NCBI GenBank assembly: GCA_905182465.1
Contig: CAJJBI010000003.1
Coordinates: 248,001 to 312,000 of the forward strand
DNA length: 64,000 bases
Direction: 5' to 3'
Source of the DNA: Opitutaceae bacterium BACL24 MAG-120322-bin51
GTDB lineage: Bacteria > Verrucomicrobiota > Verrucomicrobiia > Opitutales > Coraliomargaritaceae
Part shown: positions 46,162 through 56,096 of the stretch, piece by piece
Layout of the letters: each line of letters begins with the position of its first letter
Position numbering within the stretch: the stretch's first letter is position 1
Made by a program: the position numbers and the translations under genes
Notes under the pieces: model-generated
The model's database searches: none
The model's input: the letters and a program-made list of their open reading frames with translations, nothing else
What the model was told of the DNA's origin: nothing

Positions 46162-48216
46162 TTAAAAACCGACACTCAGTCCAACGATTAAACTCCTACC
46201 AGCCGCGGGATAATAGCCACCTTGATAAGCAGTCGATACATATTGATGATCCAACAAATTATTCACGCGCACGAACAACTTCGAATACTGCTTAAAGTCG
46301 TAAGCCACCTGGGAATCAAAAGTCACATAAGAGGGTAGCAGACTCCCGGAGTTATCGTAATCGCCACCGACATAACGCCCCCCCGTATAGTTCATCGAAA
46401 GGGAGACGCGCAGGTCCTCGATCGGCGCCACCCAAGCCTGCGAGACAATGTTAAACTCCGAAACAAGCGGCACACGATTACCGGCAACGGCACCGTATTG
46501 CAGCCGAGCATCCACAATCGACCACTGGCTTGATGCCCCCCAAGACTTGGCCGTATAGCGAACCATTAAATCAGCACCGAGACGGCAGGTCGCACCGATA
46601 TTTGTGTTTAATTGAATCGTATCATCGTAGGCGATTTCATTATCCATGGTGAGATAGAAGAACGTCGCCGAGGCTTCCCAGTGCTGATTTAAATATTTTA
46701 CACCAATCTCAAAGTTATCCCCCTCCTCTGGCTCAAGATCAGCGTTCAATGGCTTACTTAATGGAAAGCCTTGATAGGCGGCCACTTCATCCAAAACGGG
46801 GTAACGATAGACGCGGTCGTAGCCCACCCTAATGCTGAAATCATCCGTGAGCCGATAGTTCAACGAAAGTTCACCAGCCCAACCATCTTTTGCCAAATCA
46901 TCTTTGTAGGAATCTGCCACGACGAGATCCGCAGGGTTCTTAAAATTAGGATTGGGGTTAAAGGGATCCGTAAGAATCTGGTCGTAAGGCTCCAACTGCG
47001 ACTCATCATATTTACGGTAATCGTAATCGGTGGTTGCACGTTCGTAGCGAACTCCACCACTGATCTGCGAGCGCGTCGTGAGCTCGTGCTCCGCGAATAC
47101 ATAGACACCACTCGTAGAGCGAGCAAGCGCGGCATCCGCTTTTACATATTGTCGAGACTGATCGGTGTAGCTCAAAAAATCGATCGTATCGTAGAGAACA
47201 TCAAAGCCATAAATCAAAGAGCTCTCCTCATCTCCAAATTTAAACTTCGGTGTAAAACTGAAGCCTTGTTGCTCGTTATCGCCATAGATGCCATCGAGAT
47301 CCCAAATTAAATCACGACGATTGTAGCCCCCGTGTAGCTTAAATTCGCCCCACACACGCTGTGCTAGCCAACTAAAGGTTTGGCGGTAGTTCTCTGACTC
47401 ACTGGATTCTTGACCAATCTGAGATTGCTGGGGGTCGTCCTCAAACTCGGGAAGAGTGAGCGGTCCGGGGAATTCAACATAGCCTTCATTATAAGCGAAA
47501 CTGGTATTGAGCTCGTCGTCCTCCCCAAGAAAATAACCTAAGTTGAACTTCCCCCCACGAGAGTCACTTAGTGATTGATCACGGTAGCCTTCGTCCTGCT
47601 GGTCGTTCACACTAAGTCGGTAATAGAAATCGCCGATGTTCCCCGACTGGGATGCATCAAAATTCCGATATCCGTAGCTTCCAGTAAAAGCGGAAAATGA
47701 GGATCGCGATTCGCCCCCTTTACGTGTCGTGATCTTAATCACTCCAGACAGAGCGTGATTTCCATAGAGCACATTATTCCCGCCCCTCAAAACCTCGACG
47801 GATTCGATATCGCGCAAAGAGAATTGCTGCCACTCAACGTTGCTCATATCGGCGCGGTTCACTTTAATGCCATCAACGAGAATGAGCACCCGCAGACCAC
47901 TGCCTTCGCCAAAGCCTCGCATCGCGACTTCGCCCTTATTGCCCTTTCCATTAAAACTACGAAACACCAGATTCGCTTCAGTCTGTAACAGGTCGGGCAA
48001 ACTGGGCGCTGCAGAATTTTCGATCGTCTCACGTCCAATTATGACCACATCGGCTGGTATATCCAAGGAGTCCGACTCGAAATGCCAGGCACGGACGACG
48101 TATTCAGGCAATAGCTCAACTGCTTGCGCAGTCATCAAAGCAAAGAACAAAAGAACCCATGTGATCTGGTAGGTAGAATTCACATTTAATAATCGGATAA
48201 TGACCGCTGCTCCCAT
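46162..48216 (-). CDS. TonB-dependent outer-membrane receptor
   Basis: 684 residues from ATG 48216; GTG 48183 directly before a clean signal peptide ([17 protein letters not shown]) may be the true start. The plug domain has the TonB-box-like start, [47 protein letters not shown] and [21 protein letters not shown]. The barrel ends ...[11 protein letters not shown] with the terminal Phe. The BtuB-like plug ([15 protein letters not shown]) fits cobalamin or siderophore receptors. It lies between the DUF4465-like protein gene (upstream) and the surface protein gene (downstream) on the same strand. Confidence 0.92.
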   Translation of the reverse strand: MGAAVIIRLLNVNSTYQITWVLLFFALMTAQAVELLPEYVVRAWHFESDSLDIPADVVIIGRETIENSAAPSLPDLLQTEANLVFRSFNGKGNKGEVAMRGFGEGSGLRVLILVDGIKVNRADMSNVEWQQFSLRDIESVEVLRGGNNVLYGNHALSGVIKITTRKGGESRSSFSAFTGSYGYRNFDASQSGNIGDFYYRLSVNDQQDEGYRDQSLSDSRGGKFNLGYFLGEDDELNTSFAYNEGYVEFPGPLTLPEFEDDPQQSQIGQESSESENYRQTFSWLAQRVWGEFKLHGGYNRRDLIWDLDGIYGDNEQQGFSFTPKFKFGDEESSLIYGFDVLYDTIDFLSYTDQSRQYVKADAALARSTSGVYVFAEHELTTRSQISGGVRYERATTDYDYRKYDESQLEPYDQILTDPFNPNPNFKNPADLVVADSYKDDLAKDGWAGELSLNYRLTDDFSIRVGYDRVYRYPVLDEVAAYQGFPLSKPLNADLEPEEGDNFEIGVKYLNQHWEASATFFYLTMDNEIAYDDTIQLNTNIGATCRLGADLMVRYTAKSWGASSQWSIVDARLQYGAVAGNRVPLVSEFNIVSQAWVAPIEDLRVSLSMNYTGGRYVGGDYDNSGSLLPSYVTFDSQVAYDFKQYSKLFVRVNNLLDHQYVSTAYQGGYYPAAGRSLIVGLSVGF

Positions 48217-48231
48217 AGGTTAGAGCAGCGG
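48204..48231 (-). promoter_or_regulatory. perfect hairpin at the start of the TonB receptor gene
   Basis: CCGCTGCTC (48204-48212) and GAGCAGCGG (48223-48231) form a perfect 9-bp stem with a 10-base loop; the ATG at 48216-48214 lies in the loop. There is no U-tract, so this is not an ordinary terminator. It could stabilise or attenuate the mRNA between the DUF4465-like gene and the receptor gene. Confidence 0.6.
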
Positions 48232-48253
48232 CTAGTATCCGAAGCAGGAAAAA

Positions 48254-49090
48254 CTACCTGCTGCGGCGAGCCACGCAGCCCAACGCCACTGCACCTAGAA
48301 GCAGCGCGAAAGCAGAGGGCTCAGGAACGGTCGTAAAGTTGATATTATCCACAGCCATGTAGCTTGGCGTATTCAAGCCATAGTCGCCAAGATCTGTTCC
48401 AGTGAAAGCAAAGTCCACCTCATCTATGTTTGTGAAACCCAAATTCCAAGTCTCCCAATCTGAACTGATCTCAAAAGAATCACCGTCCCAATAAGCAAGA
48501 TCGAAAGTATCTGTCACAATCATGCTACCATCACGGTAGCCAGAGGCAGTGACTCGAAAATAATCACCCGCTGTAAAATCAGTCAGCACTTTACCAAAAT
48601 CTCCCTCGTAGCTGTTATCTGCATTTTTGCCGACAAACGAGCTAGTGGGAGCGCTTCCCGACCAACCATCGGCACCCAACAGCAGGGCATAATATGCATA
48701 GGTCGTATTCGTGAGGTCGATCGAATTTAAATCTGCTCTGGAGCTGAACTGCAAACGATCAGCCCCACCATAAGAAGATTTGAAAAAGATCCCGTAGTTG
48801 GTATCTCCAGCTCCCGCACCTGTAATAGCCGTATGATCATTTGTATAACCTACGGAGCTACTGCCAAATGCCGCATCCGTGCGATTGGAATAGGTGAAGC
48901 CATTCCACCAACCATTATTATCGCTTTGCTGAAAGGTTACATTGGAGTCACCGAAGCTAGAGGCTCCTGAGCCAGTGACTGCAAAGTTGCTTTCGGCAGA
49001 CAGCGTATGGCTCGCGAAACTGTAGATATTCGCGCTCACCGGTAAGGCAGCAAGCGAGCAAAGAAGACTGAGAGAAATGACGTTTTTCAT
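48254..49090 (-). CDS. PEP-CTERM protein with DUF4465-like domain
   Basis: About 278 residues from ATG 49090 (MKNVISLSLL); an upstream ATG at 49156 would add 22 residues before the signal peptide. After the signal peptide a beta-rich domain contains WWNGFTYSN, YAYYALLLGADGW and NTPSYMAVDNI, the layout of the DUF4465 family found in TonB-linked loci. The C-terminus is VPEPSAFALLLGA followed by RRSR, a PEP-CTERM sorting signal. It is probably an exposed or matrix-associated binding protein of the uptake system. First gene of the minus-strand operon. Confidence 0.8.
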   Translation of the reverse strand: MKNVISLSLLCSLAALPVSANIYSFASHTLSAESNFAVTGSGASSFGDSNVTFQQSDNNGWWNGFTYSNRTDAAFGSSSVGYTNDHTAITGAGAGDTNYGIFFKSSYGGADRLQFSSRADLNSIDLTNTTYAYYALLLGADGWSGSAPTSSFVGKNADNSYEGDFGKVLTDFTAGDYFRVTASGYRDGSMIVTDTFDLAYWDGDSFEISSDWETWNLGFTNIDEVDFAFTGTDLGDYGLNTPSYMAVDNINFTTVPEPSAFALLLGAVALGCVARRSR

Positions 49091-49149
49091 GGATCGAATG
49101 GAGCGTATGAAGCCCCGCAGCAGCTGTATGTTCCTAGTTATTATTAGAT

Positions 49150-49177
49150 AGGTCAATTAGTGACCTGATATTCAGGT
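49150..49177 (-). promoter_or_regulatory. overlapping, mutually exclusive hairpins in the uptake operon leader
   Basis: AGGTCA (49150-49155)/TGACCT (49161-49166) and ACCTGA (49163-49168)/TCAGGT (49172-49177) share the bases 49163-49166, so only one hairpin can form at a time. They lie about 60 bases upstream of the ATG at 49090 in the expected 5' leader. Confidence 0.45.
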
Positions 49178-49205
49178 AGCCATAAGGAAAAAGAGGCAGC
49201 AAGCC

Positions 49206-49247
49206 TTATTTGATTAATGCGAATCACTCTCAAATAATAAAAGTGAT
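49206..49247 (-). promoter_or_regulatory. candidate Fur-type operator and inverted repeat upstream of the uptake operon
   Basis: TGCGAATCACTCTCA resembles the 7-1-7 Fur box (TGAnAATnATTnTCA). It overlaps the inverted repeat ATCACT (49223-49228) / AGTGAT (49242-49247). The Fur-family gene lies next door. Binding is not shown; this is a pattern match by eye. Confidence 0.4.
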
Positions 49248-49321
49248 CCTCTAACGATAGATGTGTTAAGCTAATACAAAGCAAGTTACACCTATTTTTG
49301 GTTCACTTTTTCAAACAGGCA

Positions 49322-49705
49322 TTACACGCCGAAGGAACGATCACGGCAATCAGGGCAATGGCCCGAATAAATAATTTCTCCACCACTAATCTCAAAGCCT
49401 TCGGGCGACTTAATCTTAGGCAGTTGCATCTTAATAGGTAGATCAAATACCCGCTCGCATTTACGGCAGATAAAATGCGGGTGCTCAACCCCAGCAGGCA
49501 ATTCATAGCGTTTGGGCTGTCCAGGGAACTCAACACCAATGACATAGAAATCGGCGGTCATTTCACGAATTGCACGGTCCACCGTCGCGGACCCAAGACG
49601 ATCAATTTGACGTCGACCGAAACGCAAGATCTCATCACGCGTCAAAGGCCGCCCTGCTTCTCGCAGGACGTCCAAGATAACTTCACGTTGGCGGGTATGA
49701 ATCAT
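49322..49705 (-). CDS. Fur-family metalloregulator
   Basis: 127 residues. N-terminal winged helix (TRQREVILDVLREAGRPLTRDEILRFG, SATVDRAIREM), then a metal-binding/dimerisation domain with HPHFICRKC and HCPDC giving the two CxxC zinc sites. Fur, Zur and PerR cannot be told apart reliably by eye. Its neighbour is a TonB/ABC uptake locus, so Fe or Zn repression of that locus is the natural expectation. It is somewhat short at the N-terminus but complete. Confidence 0.9.
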   Translation of the reverse strand: MIHTRQREVILDVLREAGRPLTRDEILRFGRRQIDRLGSATVDRAIREMTADFYVIGVEFPGQPKRYELPAGVEHPHFICRKCERVFDLPIKMQLPKIKSPEGFEISGGEIIYSGHCPDCRDRSFGV

Positions 49706-49872
49706 CGTCGGTCGAAAATGAGTATTTGCTTCATGCTGAGGGAGTTATACTGGGTCGATTGTTCCCATATTAGCGATGCACTCGATAGTCAATCAAATGC
49801 AGAGGTAAGACGACCTGCAAGCTAACAAGCTAATGGCCAAGTGACGCAGGGGGTGCCCAACTACTGGCTCAA

Positions 49873-50274
49873 CTACAATGAGGTATCAACAAAGACGTCT
49901 TCAGCAACGAGGACATTATCCGCGCGGGTGACTGTCTTGTTACCATCGCCGAGCACGAGCACTTTAGGTTTCCAAGATCTGGCCTCAGCCTCTTCGAACT
50001 GAGCGAAAGACATGATGACGAGCAAGTCACCGACTTGCCCCTTATGCGCCGCTGCCCCGTTGAGGGAAATAGTATGCGAACCTTTGGGCGCTTCGATTGC
50101 GTAGGTTTCTAGACGCTCGCCGTTGGCGATGTTGGCCACGAGTATCTTTTCATAAGGTATCAAACCGATCTGCTTCATCAGCGCAGAATCAATCGCGAGA
50201 CTCCCCTCGTAATGAAGGGCACGGTCAGTGACTTCTGCGCGAAGTAGTTTAGACTTTAGAAGCGTAACTTGCAT
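49873..50274 (-). CDS. panD: aspartate 1-decarboxylase
   Basis: About 133 residues from ATG 50274 (MQVTLLKSK); an upstream ATG adds 22 non-family residues. The self-cleavage site Gly-Ser is in YEGSLAID, which yields the pyruvoyl group. [14 protein letters not shown] and NLVAED-type ends match PanD. It makes beta-alanine for pantothenate/CoA. No other pan gene is adjacent. Confidence 0.95.
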   Translation of the reverse strand: MQVTLLKSKLLRAEVTDRALHYEGSLAIDSALMKQIGLIPYEKILVANIANGERLETYAIEAPKGSHTISLNGAAAHKGQVGDLLVIMSFAQFEEAEARSWKPKVLVLGDGNKTVTRADNVLVAEDVFVDTSL

Positions 50275-50427
50275 TTTAATAATATGTAGGCGAATGTTCA
50301 GTTTGTCAAAAGCCGCGCAGGTTGGGACTTTCCCACGCATTTGACAATTTCAATTTTTAGTAGAATCAGGACGTAACCTAGGTGGCGAGTGTCGACATTG
50401 TAGCTTTTACTCTCTTAGCGGAGATGT

Positions 50428-51726
50428 CTAAAGATCCAAGATACCCAGATTCGGGTAACTTCCCAACCACTTGACCAACGGGCAATGTCCTTTCAGGTCT
50501 TGGAGCGCGGATTGAACTGCTTCGTCCTCGTAGTGACCGACTAGATCGATAAAGAAGTAATAATCCCAAGCCTTCTTACGACTAGGGCGAGACTCGATTT
50601 TGCTCAAGTTAATGCCACGCTTGGCGAAGGCTTGCAGGGTCTTTTCTAATGCGCCGACTTCGTCGTGAAGTGAAATAACTAGGCTCGTTTTATCCCGCCC
50701 ATCGCCGAGCGGTTTCGCGTGCGTTTTGCCTATAATTAAAAAGCGAGTCACGTTATCGTCACGGTCTTGAATGCCGCGTGCTTGAATCTTAACACAGTAA
50801 CGCTGTGCCGAAAGTGCACTTGCCACAGCAGCAACGCCCTCCGTTTCTTTCGCAATACGCACGGCCTCTGCGGTGCTCACAACATCGACGACTTCCGCAT
50901 TGGGAAGGTTCGCACGCAGCCATTCTCGGCATTGCCCGAGCGCCTGGTCTTTGGAGCAAACTTTTTTAATCTCCTCCAATGGTGATTGCGAAATCAAACA
51001 ATGCTCAATTGGCATGTAAACCTGAGAGCAGATATGCAAATCCGACTCGACCAGCATGTCCATAGAGTGGAAAACAGCGCCTTCGGTCGAATTCTCGATT
51101 GGGACAACTCCGTAATCGACTGCGCCCGACTCCACCTCGCCGAAGACATCGTGAATCGTCTTGATCGCCCGGTAATCGAGGCTCACGCCAAAGTTAGAAA
51201 TGGCTGCTTGATGCGTGTAGGTCGCTTCGGGCCCGAGATAAGCAATAACTAATTTCTTCTCCAAGGCAATCGACCCTGAGATCACTTCTCGGTAAACGGA
51301 TCGAATTGTCGGGTTTTTAATCGGACCTGGGTTGAGAGAGCAGACCTTTGCCATCACTTGTGCCTCGCGTGTGGGATCGTAATAATCGGCACCATTGGCA
51401 TGCTTGATTTTCCCAATCTCACCAGCGTGCTTCACGCGTTGATTCAAAAGATTAACAATCTCAAGATCGAGCTCATCGACGATGCTAGGTTCAATCGCTT
51501 GGGCTGCGGGATCGAGCCCCGCGATCATGAGCGCCCAATAAATCGCCTGCAAAGTGGCATCGGAGAGAGGCCCTTGATTGAATTTGGCGACCTTTGCAAG
51601 CACGGTCGCTTCATCGGCACCACCGTCACTCACGACACGCTTGTTGAGTAAGTCGACGACCTGATGATCGATCGCGTCAATCGCATCTCGATTTCGTTGT
51701 AGCTTGGTGCTTATATCTTCGGACAT
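50428..51726 (-). CDS. pheA: prephenate dehydratase with duplicated chorismate mutase domain and ACT domain
   Basis: 432 residues. Domain order: a degenerate AroQ-like unit (about 12-70), a second AroQ chorismate mutase-like unit (about 82-150) with KHAGEIGKIKH, prephenate dehydratase (160-340; YLGPEATYTHQAA, VPIENSTEGAV, DRDDNVTRFLII) and an ACT domain (about 345-425) with the Phe-sensing ESRP and GAL motifs. It converts chorismate to phenylpyruvate and is feedback regulated. The first mutase-like unit lacks the Lys of the GKIK motif, so it is probably not catalytic. Confidence 0.93.
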   Translation of the reverse strand: MSEDISTKLQRNRDAIDAIDHQVVDLLNKRVVSDGGADEATVLAKVAKFNQGPLSDATLQAIYWALMIAGLDPAAQAIEPSIVDELDLEIVNLLNQRVKHAGEIGKIKHANGADYYDPTREAQVMAKVCSLNPGPIKNPTIRSVYREVISGSIALEKKLVIAYLGPEATYTHQAAISNFGVSLDYRAIKTIHDVFGEVESGAVDYGVVPIENSTEGAVFHSMDMLVESDLHICSQVYMPIEHCLISQSPLEEIKKVCSKDQALGQCREWLRANLPNAEVVDVVSTAEAVRIAKETEGVAAVASALSAQRYCVKIQARGIQDRDDNVTRFLIIGKTHAKPLGDGRDKTSLVISLHDEVGALEKTLQAFAKRGINLSKIESRPSRKKAWDYYFFIDLVGHYEDEAVQSALQDLKGHCPLVKWLGSYPNLGILDL

Positions 51727-51785
51727 TAGGTTGTAGGCATGTTAGTGTCTAAATCAAATTCAGGCTCGATTTCAATGGCGGCTTC

Positions 51786-52556
51786 CTAATCAGGCGCAGC
51801 ATCGCTCTCCGCGTTTTCCCTTTGCCAATCAACTTCCACAAACTTCTCGTCGAGCGGCAACTCATCTGGCCTAGGCTCTTTGGATAGGCCGACATCTTCG
51901 TCCGAGATTTCTTCAGGCTCTTCGTCGCTACGGCGCATCCAATCGTCGATCTGATGGTTCGTGAGTACGTCGGAAGCAGGTAGCTCGTCGAGCTCTTTGA
52001 TTCCTGTAAATTCAAGAAACTTTTCCGTGGTGCCGTATTGGATGGGTCGGCCAGGCAGTTCAGCTCGGCCGGTCACTAAAGCGAGTTCGAGTTCGATCAA
52101 TTTATTAAGCGCACTATCCACGGATACGCCACGAATCGCTTCCATCTCGGCACGCGTCACTGGCTGGCGGTAGGCAATGATCGACATAGTTTCTAGCGCT
52201 GCAGGGCTTAGCTTCATCGGGCGCGGCTCTCCGCGTAAGAGTCGAACAAACTCAGCAAATTGCGGTGCCGTTACGATCTGGTAGCCGTTCGGTCCTTCGA
52301 CCACTCTGTAGGCCTTATCCTGCACTTCAGCCTCGTCGGTCAGCACTATCAGCATGTCGCGAATCTGCGCCTGGGTGACAAGGCTCGGCACTTCCATGAG
52401 CTCAGCCTCCTCGTCTTTCTCATCTTTGGCATCCTCCAGCGCTTGACTCAACTCCAGGTGGTAGCGGGCAAAAATCTTAACTACATCCTTGAGTGTAATT
52501 GGCTCGGCAGTCGAAAGCAGCAAGGCTTCGAGGGTCTTTTTAAGGTCAAAATCCAT
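51786..52556 (-). CDS. scpB: segregation and condensation protein B
   Basis: About 256 residues from ATG 52556 (MDFDLKKTLEALLLSTAEP); the open frame extends to 52670 without family sequence. It has two winged-helix domains: SLVTQAQIRDMLIVL to VEGPNGYQIVTAPQFAEFV, and MSIIAYRQPVTRAEMEAIRGVSVDSALNKL with VTGRAELPGRPIQYGTT. An acidic tail follows. It partners ScpA (2464) and SMC. pheA lies 59 bases downstream on the same strand. Confidence 0.92.
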   Translation of the reverse strand: MDFDLKKTLEALLLSTAEPITLKDVVKIFARYHLELSQALEDAKDEKDEEAELMEVPSLVTQAQIRDMLIVLTDEAEVQDKAYRVVEGPNGYQIVTAPQFAEFVRLLRGEPRPMKLSPAALETMSIIAYRQPVTRAEMEAIRGVSVDSALNKLIELELALVTGRAELPGRPIQYGTTEKFLEFTGIKELDELPASDVLTNHQIDDWMRRSDEEPEEISDEDVGLSKEPRPDELPLDEKFVEVDWQRENAESDAAPD

Positions 52557-52693
52557 AGAATAGATGAAGCTAGGTCGTATAATATCGTGTGTGAAAGCAA
52601 AAAGGGTGTTGTCGTTTGTTCTACTATTCATTGACTTCTGCGCTTTTCTGCAACGAGAAACACCTTTCAACTAAATTTTATTTGTAAAACATT

Positions 52694-54406
52694 ATGGCTG
52701 ATACATCCAAACGCCCCCACTCCTCCGTAGTCGTCGACGGAAACGACCGTGCGCCCGCCCGTTCCATGCTGCGGGCCGTAGGCTTTACAGACGCAGATTT
52801 TAAAAAGCCGCAAATCGCGGTAGCCGGTTCACCCAGTGATTTGACTCCTTGTAATATGCACCTCAGCGAACTCGCCGAGCATGCGACCAAAGGAATCAAC
52901 GATGCAGGAGGCAAAGCTGTTAATTTTAGTACGATTACCGTCTCCGACGGTATCAGTATGGGCACAAAAGGCATGCGCTACAGCCTTGTCTCGCGTGACG
53001 TCATCGCTGATTCGATCGAGACCACAGTAGCCGCCGAGGGCTTCGACGGCCTCGTCGCTATCGGTGGTTGCGATAAAAACATGCCCGGTTGCATGCTCGC
53101 AATCGCACGTCTTAATAGACCCGCTGTCTTTGTTTACGGCGGCACCATTCTACCGGGCCTCTTACCGCACGATAAAAAAGAGAGCGACCCAATGGATATT
53201 GTCTCCGTCTTCGAGGCAGTAGGAAAACACGCCAAGGGCGAATTGACCGACGAGGAACTCAAAGAAGTCGAAAAATATGCCATCCCAGGTGCCGGCTCTT
53301 GCGGGGGCATGTATACCGCGAACACCATGGCCAGCGCGATTGAAGCACTCGGGATGAGCCTACCTGGTAGCTCTGCACAGACCGCCGTGGGTGAGGCAAA
53401 GCGTAAAGATTGCGAAATGGCGGGTGCCGCCGTGCTTAAGTTACTCGAAAAAAACATTAAACCGCGCGACATCATGACGCGCAAGGCCTTCGAAAATGCA
53501 ATCACGACCTGCCTCGCGCTCGGTGGCTCAACTAACATGATTCTGCACCTACTGGCCATCGCTTACTCAGCCGAGGTCGACCTTAGCATCGACGACTTCG
53601 CCGAGATTGGTGCCCGAATCCCGCTTCTGGCCGATGTCAAACCCTTCGGTAAATATAGCATGAACCATTTGATCCGCATCGGCGGCATTCGCCCCATGAT
53701 GAAGATGCTACTCGACCGCGGACTCCTGCACGGTGATTGCCTCACCGTGACCGGTGAAACCGTGGCCGAATCTCTCAAAGGCGTGCAAGCCTACGGCCGT
53801 TTTCCTGACGAACAAGACATCATCTACCCTTGGGATAGCCCGATCAAAAGTAGCACCCACTTACGCATCTTGCGGGGTAATCTAGCTCCAGGTGCTGCCG
53901 TGGGTAAGATTACTGGTAAAGAAGGCGAATATTTCAAAGGCACCGCAAAAGTCTACGAAGGCGAAGAATCGGCGCTCGTCGGGATCCTCCGGGGGGATGT
54001 CGTCGCAGGCGATGTCGTCGTGATACGTAACGAAGGACCTGTCGGTGGCCCCGGTATGCGCGAAATGCTCTCCCCTACCAGTGCGGTCGCTGGACGCGGA
54101 TTAATCAAAGAGGTCGCCCTCATCACCGATGGGCGCTTCTCAGGAGGCAGCCATGGCTTCGACGTAGGCCACATCACGCCCGAAGCAGCCAAAGGCGGCC
54201 CTATCGGTATCGTCAAGAATGGCGACATTATAGAAATTGACGCCGTCAAAAATACGATCGACGTTTTAATCGACGATGCCGAATACGATGCCCGTATGGC
54301 AGCCTTTAAGCCGACGGGCGCAGGCGAAAAACGTGGTGTGCTCGGTAAATATGCCGCCACAGTCGCAACTGCATCCGAAGGAGCTGTAACCGATAAAAAC
54401 CTGTAA
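52694..54406 (+). CDS. ilvD: dihydroxy-acid dehydratase
   Basis: 570 residues. Fe-S and Mg motifs are visible: CNMHL near residue 53, CDKNMPGC (cluster Cys and Mg-binding Asp), [12 protein letters not shown], and the C-terminal [11 protein letters not shown]. It dehydrates dihydroxy-isovalerate and dihydroxy-methylvalerate in branched-chain amino-acid synthesis, in the cytoplasm. It is divergent from scpB and appears monocistronic, 85 bases before pgi. Confidence 0.97.
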   Translation: MADTSKRPHSSVVVDGNDRAPARSMLRAVGFTDADFKKPQIAVAGSPSDLTPCNMHLSELAEHATKGINDAGGKAVNFSTITVSDGISMGTKGMRYSLVSRDVIADSIETTVAAEGFDGLVAIGGCDKNMPGCMLAIARLNRPAVFVYGGTILPGLLPHDKKESDPMDIVSVFEAVGKHAKGELTDEELKEVEKYAIPGAGSCGGMYTANTMASAIEALGMSLPGSSAQTAVGEAKRKDCEMAGAAVLKLLEKNIKPRDIMTRKAFENAITTCLALGGSTNMILHLLAIAYSAEVDLSIDDFAEIGARIPLLADVKPFGKYSMNHLIRIGGIRPMMKMLLDRGLLHGDCLTVTGETVAESLKGVQAYGRFPDEQDIIYPWDSPIKSSTHLRILRGNLAPGAAVGKITGKEGEYFKGTAKVYEGEESALVGILRGDVVAGDVVVIRNEGPVGGPGMREMLSPTSAVAGRGLIKEVALITDGRFSGGSHGFDVGHITPEAAKGGPIGIVKNGDIIEIDAVKNTIDVLIDDAEYDARMAAFKPTGAGEKRGVLGKYAATVATASEGAVTDKNL

Positions 54407-54491
54407 TCGCGCGCGCTGGTCGAGCCTCATATATTTGCTATTCTGCAATCTGCTTTCGTTGTTCAAAATCTAATTCTTAATTCACACTATC

Positions 54492-56096
54492 ATGTCCTGG
54501 GAAAAATTCACTAAGCACTACCTCTCCATCGACGAACTCGACTTCGCGCTCGACATCAGCCGCATCGATTTTAGCGACGATTTTCTCTCCGAAATGGAGC
54601 CCAAAATACAATCTGCTTTTTTGGCCATGACCGAGTTAGAGGCAGGTGCGATCGCCAACCCAGACGAAGGCCGTATGGTTGGTCATTACTGGCTACGCAA
54701 CCCCGCCCTCGCTCCTCAGCCCGAGCTGACCACTGAAATCGAAAACTGCCTCGCGCAAATCAAGCAGATCGCAGCCGATGTCCACAGCGGTAAGATCGCC
54801 GGAGCAGGGGGAGCATTCAAGAACTGCCTAATTATCGGTATAGGCGGGTCCGCGCTCGGCCCTCAATTTGTTGCCGATGCACTCGGGGATCCGCAAGCCG
54901 ACAAGTTGGCGCTCTACTTTTTTGACAATACAGACCCCAACGGCCTCGACCGCACCCTCGCCTCAATCGATGGTCAACTCGCTGAAACACTATCCATCGT
55001 CATCTCAAAATCTGGCGGCACACCCGAGACACGGAATGGAATGCTCGAAGCCAAATCAGCTTACTCTGCCGCTGGCCTAGACTTTGCTAAGCACGCCATC
55101 GCCATAACCGGCAAAGATTCCAAGCTGGACAAGGTCGCAGTATCCGAAGGCTGGCTCGACCGCCTCCCCATGTGGGACTGGGTCGGTGGCCGCACTTCCG
55201 AACTCGCGGCTGTCGGTCTCCTGCCCGCCGCACTTCAAGGACTCGACATCGACCGAATCCTCGCGGGTGCCGCAGCGATGGATGCCACTACACGCAGTAA
55301 TGTGACTGCGGAAAACCCCGCCGCCCTGCTCGCACTGATGTGGTATTTTGCCACCGACGCTAAGGGCGCAAAAGACATGGTCGTCCTGCCCTATAAGGAT
55401 CGCCTAATGCTCTTTTCAAAATACCTGCAACAGCTAGTCATGGAGTCTTTGGGCAAGGAGCTCGATCTCGACGGCAAGGTCGTCCATCAGGGCATCGCCG
55501 TATATGGCAACAAAGGTTCCACCGACCAACATGCCTACGTGCAGCAGCTCCGCGAAGGCGTGCACAACTTTTTTGCTACCTTTATCGAAGTGCTGAAAGA
55601 TCGCGACGGCGACTCAATCGAAGTAGAAGATGGCACCACTTCAGGTGACTTCCTGCAAGGCTTCTTCCTCGGAACCCGCGACGCGCTCTATGATAATGGC
55701 CGCCAGTCGATCACCATCACGATCCGAGAGGTCACACCCGAAGCTGTAGGCCAACTCATCGCGCTCTTTGAGCGCACCGTCGGTCTTTACGCCAGTCTCG
55801 TTAATATCAACGCTTACCATCAACCAGGCGTGGAAGCGGGCAAGGAAGCCGCGGCCACCGTCCTCGATATTGAGCAAAAGGTGATCGCTCACCTAAGAGG
55901 ACAAGCAGGCACCAAGCTAGATGCTGTGACAATTGCTCAAAACTTGAACCTTGAGTCTCAGACTGAATTGATCTTTAAATTATTAAATCGCCTAGCCGTT
56001 AATCCGCGCGGACTCTCCTCGAAGCGAAGGACCCCGCTTACAAGTCTCGCTTTTATTTTAAATAATTTTATCATCCCTCCCCATAATTCAGAATGA
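54492..56096 (+). CDS. pgi: glucose-6-phosphate isomerase
   Basis: 534 residues. SIS-fold motifs: [24 protein letters not shown], and the active-site stretch [15 protein letters not shown] with the catalytic His. A C-terminal extension ([18 protein letters not shown]) is as seen in cyanobacterial/verrucomicrobial Pgi. It interconverts glucose-6-P and fructose-6-P. Its stop overlaps the ATG of the next gene by ATGA (56093-56096), so the two are translationally coupled. Confidence 0.96.
   Translation: MSWEKFTKHYLSIDELDFALDISRIDFSDDFLSEMEPKIQSAFLAMTELEAGAIANPDEGRMVGHYWLRNPALAPQPELTTEIENCLAQIKQIAADVHSGKIAGAGGAFKNCLIIGIGGSALGPQFVADALGDPQADKLALYFFDNTDPNGLDRTLASIDGQLAETLSIVISKSGGTPETRNGMLEAKSAYSAAGLDFAKHAIAITGKDSKLDKVAVSEGWLDRLPMWDWVGGRTSELAAVGLLPAALQGLDIDRILAGAAAMDATTRSNVTAENPAALLALMWYFATDAKGAKDMVVLPYKDRLMLFSKYLQQLVMESLGKELDLDGKVVHQGIAVYGNKGSTDQHAYVQQLREGVHNFFATFIEVLKDRDGDSIEVEDGTTSGDFLQGFFLGTRDALYDNGRQSITITIREVTPEAVGQLIALFERTVGLYASLVNINAYHQPGVEAGKEAAATVLDIEQKVIAHLRGQAGTKLDAVTIAQNLNLESQTELIFKLLNRLAVNPRGLSSKRRTPLTSLAFILNNFIIPPHNSE

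Noticed and set aside
46771-47310. 179-codon plus-strand open frame opposite the TonB receptor
   Set aside because: Antisense to a clear receptor gene, with no motif and no ribosome-binding site. It is a mirror of the receptor's codons.
50986-51252. plus-strand 88-codon frame opposite pheA
   Set aside because: Lies entirely within a well-supported pheA and shows no motif.
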